Source: JAQTRU01 sp041645555 (GTDB lineage Bacteria > Patescibacteriota > Patescibacteriia > Patescibacteriales > JAQTRU01). From it: a stretch of 64,000 nucleotides of DNA. Positions 34,863 through 43,844 of the stretch are shown one piece after another. Positions within the stretch are counted from its first letter, which is position 1. Each line of letters starts with the position of its first letter. The notes under the pieces are model-generated. The model was not told the DNA's origin, ran no database searches, and was given only the letters and a program-made list of their open reading frames with translations. Location of the stretch: the NCBI GenBank assembly GCA_041645555.1, contig JBAZPX010000002.1, positions 58,696 to 122,695 on the forward strand. The letters are read 5' to 3'. Made by a program: the position numbers and the translations under genes.

Positions 34863-35513
34863 TTACTCAATGTAGTGATAGCGCGCTTTGTAATCGATTG
34901 TGTAACCTCTGGCCGTTGAAGTGGCGTTCTCGCATGTAGCTCCCGTGCAACTACCAGATTGATAAGGGTCTTGCAAAAAGAAAACCACATATTCCTCGGG
35001 ATCTACCGCAATAGCGTTTATTCCGTTGGTGCCGGCATTCTTGATTGAATTAATCAATTTATAGGCAGTTGAAGTGGATATTGAATAACTATCAATTAAT
35101 TCAGAGAATGGTGAGGCATTATAAGTTAAAGTCGCGGTTGAAGAAGAGGCAACATCGAATGTAAGAGTTGAGCTGGCCGTTCCATTTGCGTACGCTTCGA
35201 CATAATCAACAAATATGGTTCTACCAGTATTATTCAGAAATGATTTTTGGTATTCACCGATTGCGATCGTGCCGTGGACTGTCATTTCGCATACATTATT
35301 ATTGCAGAGACCATCGGGAAAATTCGGATTGGCAAAGATTTGCCTGGCACCTCCCATACCCGGGTCTACCTGGACCGGTTTATCCTGAGAGAATAGGTCT
35401 TTAATTTCGTCAACACTTCCGCTAAAGGTCAAAGCCGACGCAATTCCGCCGCTTATTAGGATGGCAAAAAACGCAATAATCAACTTTGAGGATATTGATT
35501 TTAGTCTATTCAT
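34863..35513 (-). CDS. Signal-peptide protein after the capsid gene (216 aa)
   Basis: The N-terminus MNRLKSISSKLIIAFFAILISGGIASA-LTF is a signal peptide. The mature part is beta-rich with two Cys pairs (CNNNVC and CTGATC) and ends in TIDYKARYHYIE. It lies directly after the major capsid gene, where decoration or vertex proteins are often found. Function is unknown. Confidence 0.55.
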   Translation of the reverse strand: MNRLKSISSKLIIAFFAILISGGIASALTFSGSVDEIKDLFSQDKPVQVDPGMGGARQIFANPNFPDGLCNNNVCEMTVHGTIAIGEYQKSFLNNTGRTIFVDYVEAYANGTASSTLTFDVASSSTATLTYNASPFSELIDSYSISTSTAYKLINSIKNAGTNGINAIAVDPEEYVVFFLQDPYQSGSCTGATCENATSTARGYTIDYKARYHYIE

Positions 35514-35572
35514 ATTTAATTCCTCTATTAGCTAGAGAAAATAATAATTCTCTAGTCTAAATTAGTTAATTA

Positions 35573-36796
35573 TTAAAAAGCGTCGCTCCTAATCTGCATA
35601 TCCACCAGTTTCTTATCGCCCTCATCAAAGGTTTTCTTGCCAAACATAGCCCAACTGACAAAGTCCTTGCCCAAATAGCCATCGCGGTCTTTAATTTTAA
35701 GGTTGATGGCTTTTTGAATAACCAAATCAATCGGTTTGCCCTGGCCGAATAGGTTATGCTGTAATTGTTTGGTGAGAGTCCAAATATCGGCTGCGGCGGA
35801 TAAGGTCTCGGAAACTGCCACATAACTCTTGCCATAACCTTTCAGAGTCATGTAAGTGGTTCCGTTAACAGCTGCTATGTCTTTCATTAGTTTTTGGTTA
35901 GCCGCGGAAAGAGCGGTAAAACCAGTCGTAGCCGCTTCTGTAATGGAAGTGCCCGGAGTATTAATCGCGGCCACCATGTTAGTCAAGGTATCCGTAACGG
36001 CTGTACCAATATGAAGATCGCCGGCCGCAGCCAATGTCGCTTTAAAGGTAAGGGTTACGCCATTAATTACGATCGTGTCGTTAGCTGTCGGATTAGTACC
36101 AAACTCCAAGCGAGCGGACCAACCGCAAGCGTTAGACATGTATAACCTAAATCCGCCGTATTTTCCGATGTCTCCGTTTTGTCCGCTATTATCTCCCAGC
36201 AAACTTTCCTTGCCGGCGATAAATTCCCAAAGTTCATTGTAGAAATCAGGAGAAATAATACCCCATCTGTCCGCCACCGGCACATCTAAGCGAGACAGTT
36301 TTTTCATGGCTCTTCCAAGCGCTTTAACGATGTTAGACGTTCCAAGAGTAAAGCCAATGCCGTCGCTGGCTGTTCCCCCTCCGCCTACTTCAAAATTGGC
36401 GACAATACTGTCGGCCTGGTCGTATTCACCGGTAATTCTTCCGTCAATTCTGTCGCCCAACTTATCCGCGGCATCATCGGCGTATTCGTTCGCGGTCTTA
36501 TAGTTAGACTGAATTTCATCAGGGTCTTTAAGATAAAAGGTAACTTCGGGCGAATTGTCAATGGTCAAATACTCGTTGGAGTCTGAAATATCCTGCCTGG
36601 AATAACTGCCTTCAGCTCCCAAGTCATTAACCACCAATTCAGATCGGTATGGTCTGTGGACCGTATCTCCGTTCTTAAGAGTCCCTACCTCTTCAAAATT
36701 AGAAACTACCCGGTAAACTTTGGTCTTTTTCAGTTTTATCTGCATTCTCCGGGACCAATATTCCGGAAAACTTCCTGTTGCTATATCATTAGCCAT
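35573..36796 (-). CDS. Major capsid protein (HK97-fold type)
   Basis: A 407-aa protein encoded just after the scaffold gene. The N-terminal helical arm (MANDIATGSFPEYWSRRMQIKLKKTKVYRVVSNFEEVG) is followed by beta strands (GDTVHRPYRSELVVNDLG), a spine helix region (SNYKTANEYADDAADKLGDRIDGRITGEYDQADSIVANF), and LDVPVADRWGIISPDFYNELWEF, typical of P22/N4-type coat proteins. A Gly/Thr/Ala-rich insertion (about 230-340) may be an extra surface domain. Position between scaffold and head genes supports the call. Confidence 0.75.
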   Translation of the reverse strand: MANDIATGSFPEYWSRRMQIKLKKTKVYRVVSNFEEVGTLKNGDTVHRPYRSELVVNDLGAEGSYSRQDISDSNEYLTIDNSPEVTFYLKDPDEIQSNYKTANEYADDAADKLGDRIDGRITGEYDQADSIVANFEVGGGGTASDGIGFTLGTSNIVKALGRAMKKLSRLDVPVADRWGIISPDFYNELWEFIAGKESLLGDNSGQNGDIGKYGGFRLYMSNACGWSARLEFGTNPTANDTIVINGVTLTFKATLAAAGDLHIGTAVTDTLTNMVAAINTPGTSITEAATTGFTALSAANQKLMKDIAAVNGTTYMTLKGYGKSYVAVSETLSAAADIWTLTKQLQHNLFGQGKPIDLVIQKAINLKIKDRDGYLGKDFVSWAMFGKKTFDEGDKKLVDMQIRSDAF

Positions 36797-36856
36797 ATTT
36801 TCCTATGGTTTTCCTAAATAATAGAAAATACGGCTGTATCTTGTACTATTTAGGAA

Positions 36857-37897
36857 TTAATTATTAACTTGTTCTCCGTTACGCATTATTTTAAGTTTGC
36901 TTCCGGAGGTTTTTTCCGCCCATTCAGAATACTTTTCAAACTCGGCATCAGTCATGTTATTAATCTGTTCAGCGGTAATATTCTCGTATTCAACCGGTTT
37001 TGCGCCGGCTTGACTGCCGGGGCGTGAACCTTCTGCTGATTTTTTCTTTTCCGGCTTGGCAATAAGTCCGGAAAGGTCTTTTTGATGCCGGGCGAAAATA
37101 TAATCCAAAGGAATTTTTTCTTTTCCGTCCTGATAAGCCAACTCCTTTATTTTTTCCTTGGCCTTGGCGATCTGGGCAGAAGTAACATCAACGTTGGCTT
37201 CCTTAATCAAAGGCAATACATTTTTTTCGAAGTCATTCTCAAAAGCCGCTTTCTCGGCCGCTTCAGCTGATGTTCTTTCAAAATTGGTTATTCTTTTTTC
37301 AACATCAGGCGAAACGCCGGCGTGCTTTTTGATAATGCTGATTAGTTCCATAACCGCTTCTTTTTCCATTCCGGTTTTCTCAATAAACTTGTCTACGTCT
37401 TTCTCAATGTTTTGCGAAGAGGCAGCTTGTTCTAACTCTTCCTTCTGCTTTTTGGTAATTTCTAATTCGGTTTCCAATTCCTTTTCCCGTTTTTTCCACT
37501 CTCCTCTCTTCTTTTGAAATTTTGCATAAGGAACGTGCGGAGGTTCTTTCGGTTCTTCTCCCTCTCTAATTTTTTCTTTCTTTTTATCGCCTTTGTTATT
37601 TTCGTCGGCGGCCGCGTCTTCTTCAGCTTTCTTTTTATCGTCTTCCTCTTTTTTCTTCGCCTCATCCGCCTCGCGTTCTTCTTTTTCCTCCGGAGTTTCT
37701 TCTTTATTTTCTCCGCCGTCGCCTTCTTTATTTTCTTTGGGCTCACCCTCGGAAAATTTTTCAAACTCCTCATCAGTCATATCGCTGATGGGTTTTTTTG
37801 CTTCTAACATACGATTTTTTAAAGCCTTGACTGGCTTGTTAAGTGTTATATGCGCCTTAACGCGCGGATAACGATTTTTTGGTAAGTGTTGACTCAC
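36857..37897 (-). CDS. Capsid scaffold protein
   Basis: A 346-aa, highly charged helical protein with a long Glu/Lys-rich region (about 45-140) and a coiled coil (KKRGEWKKREKELETELEITKKQKEELEQAA). The Ser/Ala-rich tail includes GSRPGSQAGAKPVEY. Acidic coiled-coil proteins just upstream of the major capsid gene are typically scaffolds that guide procapsid assembly and then leave. The repeat MTDEEFEKFSEGE / MTDAEFEKYSEWA appears at both ends. Confidence 0.7.
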   Translation of the reverse strand: MSQHLPKNRYPRVKAHITLNKPVKALKNRMLEAKKPISDMTDEEFEKFSEGEPKENKEGDGGENKEETPEEKEEREADEAKKKEEDDKKKAEEDAAADENNKGDKKKEKIREGEEPKEPPHVPYAKFQKKRGEWKKREKELETELEITKKQKEELEQAASSQNIEKDVDKFIEKTGMEKEAVMELISIIKKHAGVSPDVEKRITNFERTSAEAAEKAAFENDFEKNVLPLIKEANVDVTSAQIAKAKEKIKELAYQDGKEKIPLDYIFARHQKDLSGLIAKPEKKKSAEGSRPGSQAGAKPVEYENITAEQINNMTDAEFEKYSEWAEKTSGSKLKIMRNGEQVNN

Positions 37898-37909
37898 TTT
37901 TTATTTAAT

Positions 37910-38275
37910 TTACGCTTTATCTGCTTCTTCCTTTATCGCTTCATCCAATTCTTCCTTTTTTTTCTCAATTTTGGCGGTTAAAGCTTTTTTGTCTTTCTCC
38001 GACAGCTTGGCCACTTTGTCCGGAGAATAGGTTTTACCTCCAAAAGTGAATTCCTTGCCCTCCTTAATGCTAGCGGCCGCTTCTTCAATTTCCTTCCTGG
38101 CCGCTTCTTTTTTGGCGTTAGCTTCGGTGTCTTTGTTGCCTTTAACGACATAGCCGTTCTTAGTGGCGAATTCTTTGGCTAACGCGGCGTGATTCTTCCC
38201 GTTGTCTTTTTCGGTATAGGTCCGGATGATGTTTCCGCCTAAATCAAAGACTTCGGTGTAAGATTTGTCTGACAT
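37910..38275 (-). CDS. Hypothetical 121-aa protein upstream of the scaffold
   Basis: A lysine- and glutamate-rich soluble protein (MSDKSYTEVFDLGGNIIRTYTEKDNGKNHAALAKEFATKNGYVV...) with a C-terminal coiled coil (KDKKALTAKIEKKKEELDEAIKEEADKA). It is the first gene of the head-assembly block and lies after a strong terminator palindrome. It may be an accessory assembly protein. Confidence 0.55.
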   Translation of the reverse strand: MSDKSYTEVFDLGGNIIRTYTEKDNGKNHAALAKEFATKNGYVVKGNKDTEANAKKEAARKEIEEAAASIKEGKEFTFGGKTYSPDKVAKLSEKDKKALTAKIEKKKEELDEAIKEEADKA

Positions 38276-38294
38276 AGTTTTTTTATATTAATTA

Positions 38295-38327
38295 ATAAAA
38301 AAGCTGCGCTATTTAAATAGCGCAGCT
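38295..38327 (-). terminator. Strong terminator (26-bp palindrome) before the head block
   Basis: A perfect palindrome, AGCTGCGCTATTT/AAATAGCGCAGCT (38302-38327), is followed on the minus strand by six U (A run at 38297-38302). It would end or attenuate transcripts from the portal side before the head-assembly genes. Confidence 0.8.
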
Positions 38328-38348
38328 CCATACTTTATAATTTGAATC

Positions 38349-38408
38349 GACTGGGCAGAAAACTCAAATTTAAGTATAGAATTCCACTACTTAAATATTT
38401 GCCCAGTC
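38349..38408. repeat. Long hairpin GACTGGGCA/TGCCCAGTC
   Basis: GACTGGGCA (38349-38357) pairs with TGCCCAGTC (38400-38408), and TTTAAGTA (38369-38376) pairs with TACTTAAA (38388-38395) inside. A similar AAGACTGG/CCAGTCTT hairpin lies at about 41,674-41,690 between terminase and portal. Confidence 0.55.
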
Positions 38409-38419
38409 TTTTTAAATTT

Positions 38420-38686
38420 TTAAGGAATATCAATTACTCTTTTTAATATATTAATTTCTTCCCGCATAAATTGGATTGTCAACTCGTCTACCTCTTCCTG
38501 GTACTTCTTAACTAAAGCGTCTCTTTGGATGTCATATTGAAGCCTTAAAGCATTAATTTCTTTTTTTCTTTGCCGATTTGGAGGATTAAAAGCATATTGG
38601 GCTGACATGTCCTTTTTCAACTGATCTAATAAGCCCTGCTTTTTTCTTACCTCTTTTTTTTCTTGTTTCTTAATTAGATTAAACAT
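38420..38686 (-). CDS. Hypothetical 88-aa helical protein
   Basis: A basic, helical protein (MFNLIKKQEKKEVRKKQGLLDQLKKDMSAQYAF...) with a second helical part (ALVKKYQEEVDELTIQFMREEINILKRV). It overlaps the upstream HEENH gene by 8 bp. No family was recognised. Confidence 0.5.
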   Translation of the reverse strand: MFNLIKKQEKKEVRKKQGLLDQLKKDMSAQYAFNPPNRQRKKEINALRLQYDIQRDALVKKYQEEVDELTIQFMREEINILKRVIDIP

Positions 38687-38966
38687 AACGTTTTTTTATT
38701 GTCTTCTTGTTTTTGTATAAAGAATGATACCTCTGTTTAGTCGAAGAACTCATTTTTTTTATATCTTCTTTTGTTTTTTCTCTTATGGTCTTTTCGTGCA
38801 TTTTTGGATGCAAACGATGATTTTCTTCATGGACAATCGTGTCCAGGACTTCGCCTGCGCCGCGGCTCTTTGATTTTTTCTTGTTAACCCTAATAATTTT
38901 TTTTTCGTCATCAATATCCCCGGCGGACCGCATTTTGTTGTCTACTATCCGTTTATATCTTTCCAT
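38679..38966 (-). CDS. Small HExxH zinc-peptidase-like protein
   Basis: A 95-aa protein. VLDTIVHEENHRLHPKMHE contains the HExxH zinc motif (HEENH) followed by another His-containing turn. It is small, basic and helical otherwise. Phages of CPR-type hosts seem to carry such proteins, but the substrate is unknown. Confidence 0.6.
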   Translation of the reverse strand: MERYKRIVDNKMRSAGDIDDEKKIIRVNKKKSKSRGAGEVLDTIVHEENHRLHPKMHEKTIREKTKEDIKKMSSSTKQRYHSLYKNKKTIKKRYV

Positions 38967-38968
38967 AA

Positions 38969-39124
38969 TTATTTGATATAACGTTTTTTACCCGGCTTCC
39001 AATCAGTCTTTTCTTGCATGATTCCGTAGACATACCGGCCAAAAGCTTTTCCGGTTAAGCCCTTTTTATGGGCTTGTCTGATTAATTTTTGCTCAAGTTT
39101 TTTTGGCGTATGGTTTAAATCCAA
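38969..39124 (-). CDS. 51-aa phage microprotein, TTG start
   Basis: TTG at 39124 gives (M)DLNHTPKKLEQKLIRQAHK, then KGLTGKAFGRYVYGIMQEKTDWKPG and a basic tail. The pattern K-x-L-E-x-x-L-x-x-x-A-x-K-K-G-L-x-G-x-x-x-x-x-Y-V-Y-G-x-M/L-x-K-T-x-W-K-P is one I recognise from many phages. It is basic and small with unknown function, and it overlaps the 3' end of the upstream gene. Confidence 0.65.
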   Translation of the reverse strand: MDLNHTPKKLEQKLIRQAHKKGLTGKAFGRYVYGIMQEKTDWKPGKKRYIK

Positions 39125-39344
39125 ATTTTATTAAAGTTTTAAAGGCTATCCAAAAACGTTTAAGCAAACTCGTTTTTGTTCTCACAATTTTTACCACTTC
39201 ATTCGTAATATCGCGACCAACCGGTTCAGATTTGAGGATTCTGGCAGTTTGGGGATGTCTAAGCCTAAAAGCTAAAAGACGCGCTCTTCTTACTTTTTTT
39301 TGATGCCTTTTAATGCCTTTCTTTGTTAATTCAAAGGGTGTCAT
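39093..39344 (-). CDS. Hypothetical basic 83-aa protein
   Basis: An Arg/Lys-rich, helical protein (MTPFELTKKGIKRHQKKVRRARLLAFRLRHPQTARIL...FKTLIKFGFKPYAKKT). It overlaps the preceding gene's stop by 4 bp. It may bind nucleic acid or membranes. Confidence 0.45.
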   Translation of the reverse strand: MTPFELTKKGIKRHQKKVRRARLLAFRLRHPQTARILKSEPVGRDITNEVVKIVRTKTSLLKRFWIAFKTLIKFGFKPYAKKT

Positions 39345-39688
39345 ACTAAATTTTCATCCACCTCTTTTTCTATCGCTTCAAGTTCGCTGTCGGCGGATGT
39401 AAATAAATTTATAAACTCCTGTCTCCAGGTTTTTTCCTTAAAAAGCAAACTGCGTTCGCTGTCCTTTAGGTTTTCATCATTAGCTAAAGACTCATTAATG
39501 GCCGTGATTTTTTGCTGATAATCCTTTAAGATTTCTCTGATAATCTCATTTTTGGCCAGCGTTTGATAAGCTAAAGCCCGTTTGGCGTTTTTTTCCCAGT
39601 TATTAATATCTTCTAAGGACGATGTTTCCGCGCCTTGGTCTTCAAAGTTTTTTTTTAATTTACCAATTTTGTCTATTAAAAATGCCAT
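39341..39688 (-). CDS. Hypothetical 115-aa helical protein
   Basis: A charged helical protein (MAFLIDKIGKLKKNFEDQGAETSSLEDINNWEKNAKRALAYQTLAKNEIIREIL...EVDENLV), immediately after the portal gene. It could be a small head or portal-associated protein. No family was recognised. Confidence 0.5.
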   Translation of the reverse strand: MAFLIDKIGKLKKNFEDQGAETSSLEDINNWEKNAKRALAYQTLAKNEIIREILKDYQQKITAINESLANDENLKDSERSLLFKEKTWRQEFINLFTSADSELEAIEKEVDENLV

Positions 39689-39689
39689 A

Positions 39690-41666
39690 TTAAACGGTTA
39701 TAGGACTAAGTTGTCGCGATTGGCGCTGGCTGATTGATATTGTGCCTCCGGACGTTCCAGAAGGCGCTCCTGCGCCTTGGCCGGGAATGGCCGCTGGCGC
39801 TGCTCCGCCGACTTCCGCCGGATTCCCCATACTTTTTATAACCATAGCTTTTCTCATCATATTCTCTTGCGCAATATTTTTATGGGCCATGGCGTAGTCC
39901 ATTAAGATGTCGTATTTGTCCATGTTCTTCTTATCAAGCTTATCGGTGGCGAAGTCAATAATCTTTTGGATAAATCCGGTAGTCGCTCCCCTGTTTAAAT
40001 CAGGTTTCTTGCCTTTAAGAATAAGCTGAATTGACTTGGCCGCTTCCGACATAATCTCCTGGTCTCCGTCGTTTTCCGCGTCGCGGGCCCGCCTTATTTC
40101 TTCTTCGTCAAAATCTCCGCTTCTTAAAATATTTTCAATCAGCCAATTTTGATTGATTTTTTGGGTTAAGGCCGGATTGGCCGCAATCGCGGTTATGGCT
40201 TGGCTCTGCCTGCCTTTTTTAATATCATTTTGCTGTTTTTCAAGGTTGCCTCCGGTGACTTCAATGTCAAAAGTTTTAATGTCTTCTTTTTTAATCTCGT
40301 CCCATTCAATGCCGTCATTGCCTATCATCTCAATGGCCTTGGCTTCGTTCAAATGGTCTTTTAAGCCGGTTATGTACTTCTTGCCCAACTTGGCCCAGGA
40401 TTCTTTATAGGCCTTGTTGTAGAGCCCCAGGCGGTCGGCTACTTGTTGTAAGTCTCCATAATAAACGCCTACTTTCTGGTCTTTGTCGCTGGCGCCTTGC
40501 GCTCCGGCCGTAATGCCTGATTTCTGGCCGAGCATGTTATCTAAGAACTCAACCAGGTTAACAGTAATGGTAGAATTATCAGGAGTTTCAAAAGAATAAA
40601 TTCCGTTTCCGATAGCTTGTCCTGGTTTAGGGGTTGCCTTGACTAAACCATCAAGCTTCCACTGCAGTTGTTCCGGATTTGGAAAGATGTTTTTATCAAA
40701 AGCTCTCATCCCCCAGTTTCGTTTCTGAATATTATTCAAAGCTTCATTAAAAATAATGCGCATGGCGTCGGCCACGGGCCGGATGTCGTCAACCGGGGCT
40801 TTGCTCCAAAAGTTAGCCGGATCTTCGTGAGTCGCCCAGGAAACAAAAGGATGTTCATTATCGGAAAAAACATTTTTAAGCTCATCCGCCCTGGCAACCC
40901 GCAGGGTTTTAGGGTCAAAGAATAAATAATATTTAACGCCTTTATGAATTCAATACCATTCAGTCAGATTATATATATCCTCTCCGACATAGTTGTTGGA
41001 AATTGGATCTAAACCTAAGCCTTGAAACCGGTTAAATTTACGCTCGGCTTCTTCTTGGTTTTTATTAATATCCCCGTCCGAGGTTTTATTAATAAGATTG
41101 ATTACTCCAACCCGGTTATAAAGTCCGGTTTTGGCTCCTTCTAAAAGTTCAGATTTAGTCCTGAAGATGTTTTGTTGGCCGCAGAATAAATGCCTTTTCA
41201 AGTTAGCGCCGCCTTGCGGTTCGCAAAGAAAGTCGTAATAATCAAGCCATTCCAAGTTTGATTTATATTCAGGGTCGCTTTCCGCGTAGTATTTAAAGAT
41301 TCCCCGGCCCGAGAAGATTGCCAAAAACTTCACCTGGCGGTCCACAAACCCCCATTCGCCCTGATCGTCTCCGGAATCTGAATTCCACAAAGCTGATACT
41401 TTTCTGGCCGCTTTCAAATCCTCTTCGGCTTTTCTTTTAAAATTAAGAGTCGGGACGTCGTCTATTTTGCTTTTTAAAGTATCAACAAAACCCGAAAGTA
41501 TAGGCAAAGGAATATTAAAACGCCCTTTAAGCTGCTTCTTAACTTTATTCATGTACATATCTTCCGATTTTTGAATTTCAGTAATCCGTGGCAGTTTGAA
41601 TTGTTGGGCTACCTGGATTTGTTTGGCCGCTATTGAAGCTAATTTTGATATTAAACTTTCATCCAT
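39690..41666 (-). CDS. Portal protein, interrupted by an in-frame TGA
   Basis: Two stop-to-stop segments in one frame make a 658-codon portal-like protein. The N-terminal part (41666-40950) has MDESLISKLASIAAKQIQVAQQFKLPRI and FVDRQVKFLAIFSGRGIFKYY; the C-terminal part runs on after the TGA at 40950-40952 with IHKGVKYYLFFDPKTLRVARADEL, then VADAMRIIFNEALNNIQKRN. No frameshift is needed. The portal forms the dodecameric DNA entry ring at the capsid vertex. Context (TerL upstream, scaffold and capsid downstream) and size support the call. The TGA could be a nonsense mutation, a read-through site, or a base error (TGG would give a plausible Trp). Confidence 0.75.
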
Positions 41667-41695
41667 TTTAAGACTGGCCCAGTCTTTTAATTAAA

Positions 41696-43321
41696 TTATC
41701 CATAATATTCACTGTCCACTTCCATATCTTTTTGTTTAAAAGGTTTTTCATTGTCTTTTTTTGAAGGCGTGGCGTATTTTCTCATTTCCCAGGCAATGGC
41801 CAGGGCTGTAAGCTTATCAAAATGCCTGGTCATGCCTTCCTCTATTTTCATCGCATTAAGATCCTGTTTTCGGTAATAATACATTTCCCACAAAAGCGCT
41901 GCGTCTAAAACAAGCAATGCTCCGCTTTCAATCGCTTCCCTTAAACTTCCAAAAAGGTCATACTTTATTCCGGACATCATCCTAAGCCCGTATTCGTTGC
42001 TTATCTGCTTGCCTACCTTTTTTTTGTCTTCTCGTATATAAATATTATCGTAAATATTAAGAAGTTCCGCTAAAGTCCCAAAGCCCGTGTTATTCATTTC
42101 CGGGCATGCGATGCATTCTCCGAACATCAAACCGGCCCGTTTCATCTCATGCGCAAAATTGTAAGGTGTAATTAAATTATCTTCAAAGGTGGCGACGGCC
42201 ACGGCCGGCCGGGTGGAATAGTCTATAACTGTTAAAGCGTTAGCGTCCAGTCCTTTGCCTTCAGAAGTATCCCCGCCCTGGCCGTATTTGTGGGCCGCGT
42301 TGAAGGCCCGCCAAATCTTTAAGCCCGCTATTTCTTTTAAAGGTTCTTCAACTTCTTTTAAAAGTCTTCTTATGATGTTCCTGTTAAAGTACAAATCGCC
42401 TGACTTGCCCGGGTTGTTCATCATTTCCGTTTCGTAGACTCTTTCTCCTAAACTGGCTTTCTTGGCTTCCAGGGATATTTTTTGTTCATCTTTATTTTCA
42501 ATCGTGGCGTTTATCTTAGCAGCTTCCTCATTCGTTTTAACGTATTTGTCCGGCCAGGCTATCTTTCCGTCCGCTATAACTGGGATGTTTCTGACCATTC
42601 CCCGAGGGTTATTCTCAACGGTTTCCATAACGTGGGCGATCACGCCTTCTTCGGTGATAAGGTTTCCCAAGTAAAGTACGGCGCCTCTTTGCCCGGACAA
42701 ACCTCTCTTGATTTCATCAATATGGCTCTTAATCTTTTTGGTAATCGGGTAGCTTTCTTTGGTAATGTTATTTTCAATGTCGTCTAAAATGAACAAGTCG
42801 GGCCGTAAATGGTTAAATACCCTGCCGCGCGGGCTCTCCTGGGTGGAAAAAGCTTCAACTTTAATTCCGTTTTCCGTTACAAAGTTGGAAATTCGTTTCA
42901 TTGAAGCTTCTTGGTGGCTTCTTTTTTTATAGTAAAGCTGTCCAAAATCCGCTATTAAGCGCTGATTAGTCTGCAACCAAAGCACGATATTGAATAGAGC
43001 AACTTCTGAATTTCCTTTGTCGTAACTGTCATAATTGATATATCTTTTCTTGCTATAGCAAATGCACCAGGTTACGAAAATTTTGGCGATTGAAGTCTTG
43101 GCGCTTTCGGCAAAAGCGATCCAGGCGGCTTCGTCCAGTTCTCCGCTGATTAATTTTTTGCAATCTTCATAAAAATCATATTGGTAAGGAGCTATTTTGT
43201 ATGTAAAGAATTCCGGAAAATAAAAAATCGCGAAATAAACCAATTCCTTTTCGCAGATGTATTTTCTTTGTTGAGCTGTTCCATGGTGGACTATTTTAAA
43301 AATTTCTTTACTTAGTGGCAT
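41696..43321 (-). CDS. terL: Terminase large subunit (ATPase/nuclease)
   Basis: A 541-aa packaging motor. The Walker A-like AFAESAKTSIAKIF (about 68-81) and Walker B HLRPDLFILDDIEN are visible, followed by a coupling region GQRGAVLYLGNLI. In the C-terminal nuclease half, acidic residues lie in LDANALTVIDYSTRPAVAVATFED, CIACPEMNNTGFGTL and MTRHFDKLTALAIAWEM. It overlaps terS by 14 bp and is followed by the portal gene. The order terS-terL-portal is standard. Confidence 0.9.
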   Translation of the reverse strand: MPLSKEIFKIVHHGTAQQRKYICEKELVYFAIFYFPEFFTYKIAPYQYDFYEDCKKLISGELDEAAWIAFAESAKTSIAKIFVTWCICYSKKRYINYDSYDKGNSEVALFNIVLWLQTNQRLIADFGQLYYKKRSHQEASMKRISNFVTENGIKVEAFSTQESPRGRVFNHLRPDLFILDDIENNITKESYPITKKIKSHIDEIKRGLSGQRGAVLYLGNLITEEGVIAHVMETVENNPRGMVRNIPVIADGKIAWPDKYVKTNEEAAKINATIENKDEQKISLEAKKASLGERVYETEMMNNPGKSGDLYFNRNIIRRLLKEVEEPLKEIAGLKIWRAFNAAHKYGQGGDTSEGKGLDANALTVIDYSTRPAVAVATFEDNLITPYNFAHEMKRAGLMFGECIACPEMNNTGFGTLAELLNIYDNIYIREDKKKVGKQISNEYGLRMMSGIKYDLFGSLREAIESGALLVLDAALLWEMYYYRKQDLNAMKIEEGMTRHFDKLTALAIAWEMRKYATPSKKDNEKPFKQKDMEVDSEYYG

Positions 43322-43796
43322 TTTTATTTATTATATCATCAAGCTTTTTCTTTTCTCCTTCAGACATTTCGCTGGTGGCCACGAATCCGGTATGTTCTAT
43401 CTTATCGACGACTCTTTGTTTAAGCTTATTAAATTCCTTAATAGCCCCGAGTTTATTGGTAAAGTCATGGCTTTGTTTAATTAAGAATTCAAGTTCGCTG
43501 TCTACGTCTTCTTCAGTAAGTTTTTGCCCTTTTATCAGTTCTCTGACCCTGGCTAAAATGTAAGTATTTGTAAGTAATACGTAGGCGTTGGATTTAGCGG
43601 TATTTACCTTTCCTTTTTTGTTTAAATTGAGATTATAGGCCGCCGCGTAAGACTGCAATCCGTTGCCGAAATATTCCCGGCCCATAGATCCCGAATAGTA
43701 CTCGCAGAATAAGTTTTGTTTTAAATTAAGCTTCTCGCTTATGACTTCTTCTTTTTTAACCTTATTTTTTTTCTTTTTTAATTTTTTTTTTGGCAT
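43308..43796 (-). CDS. terS: Terminase small subunit
   Basis: A 162-aa protein with a lysine-rich N-terminus, then LNLKQNLFCEYYSGSMGREYFGNGLQSYAAAYNLN..., which matches the terminase small subunit pattern (a helical DNA-binding domain, then an oligomerisation helix in VDSELEFLIKQSHDFTNKLGAIKEFNKL). It recognises the packaging site. No ribosome site precedes the ATG; instead a terminator hairpin ends only 8 bp upstream (43,804). Confidence 0.8.
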   Translation of the reverse strand: MPKKKLKKKKNKVKKEEVISEKLNLKQNLFCEYYSGSMGREYFGNGLQSYAAAYNLNLNKKGKVNTAKSNAYVLLTNTYILARVRELIKGQKLTEEDVDSELEFLIKQSHDFTNKLGAIKEFNKLKQRVVDKIEHTGFVATSEMSEGEKKKLDDIINKNATK

Positions 43797-43803
43797 AAAA
43801 CAA

Positions 43804-43844
43804 TAAAAAAAGGACGGGAATCTGTTGCTATAGATTCTCCGTCC
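43804..43844 (-). terminator. Intrinsic terminator immediately before terS
   Basis: On the minus strand GGACGG/CCGTCC and GAATCT/AGATTC form a 12-bp stem with one bulged base, an 8-nt loop (ATAGCAAC) and seven U. It would stop transcription just before terS unless overridden. Its loop is complementary to two upstream sites in the same leader. Confidence 0.75.

Noticed and set aside
37462..37871. Phe/Ser-rich and Lys/Arg-rich frames across the scaffold gene
   Set aside because: They are shadows of the acidic Glu/Lys repeat region.
40950..40952. Use of UGA as a sense codon in the whole element or host
   Set aside because: Only this one in-frame TGA was found; many other genes here end in TGA at normal lengths.
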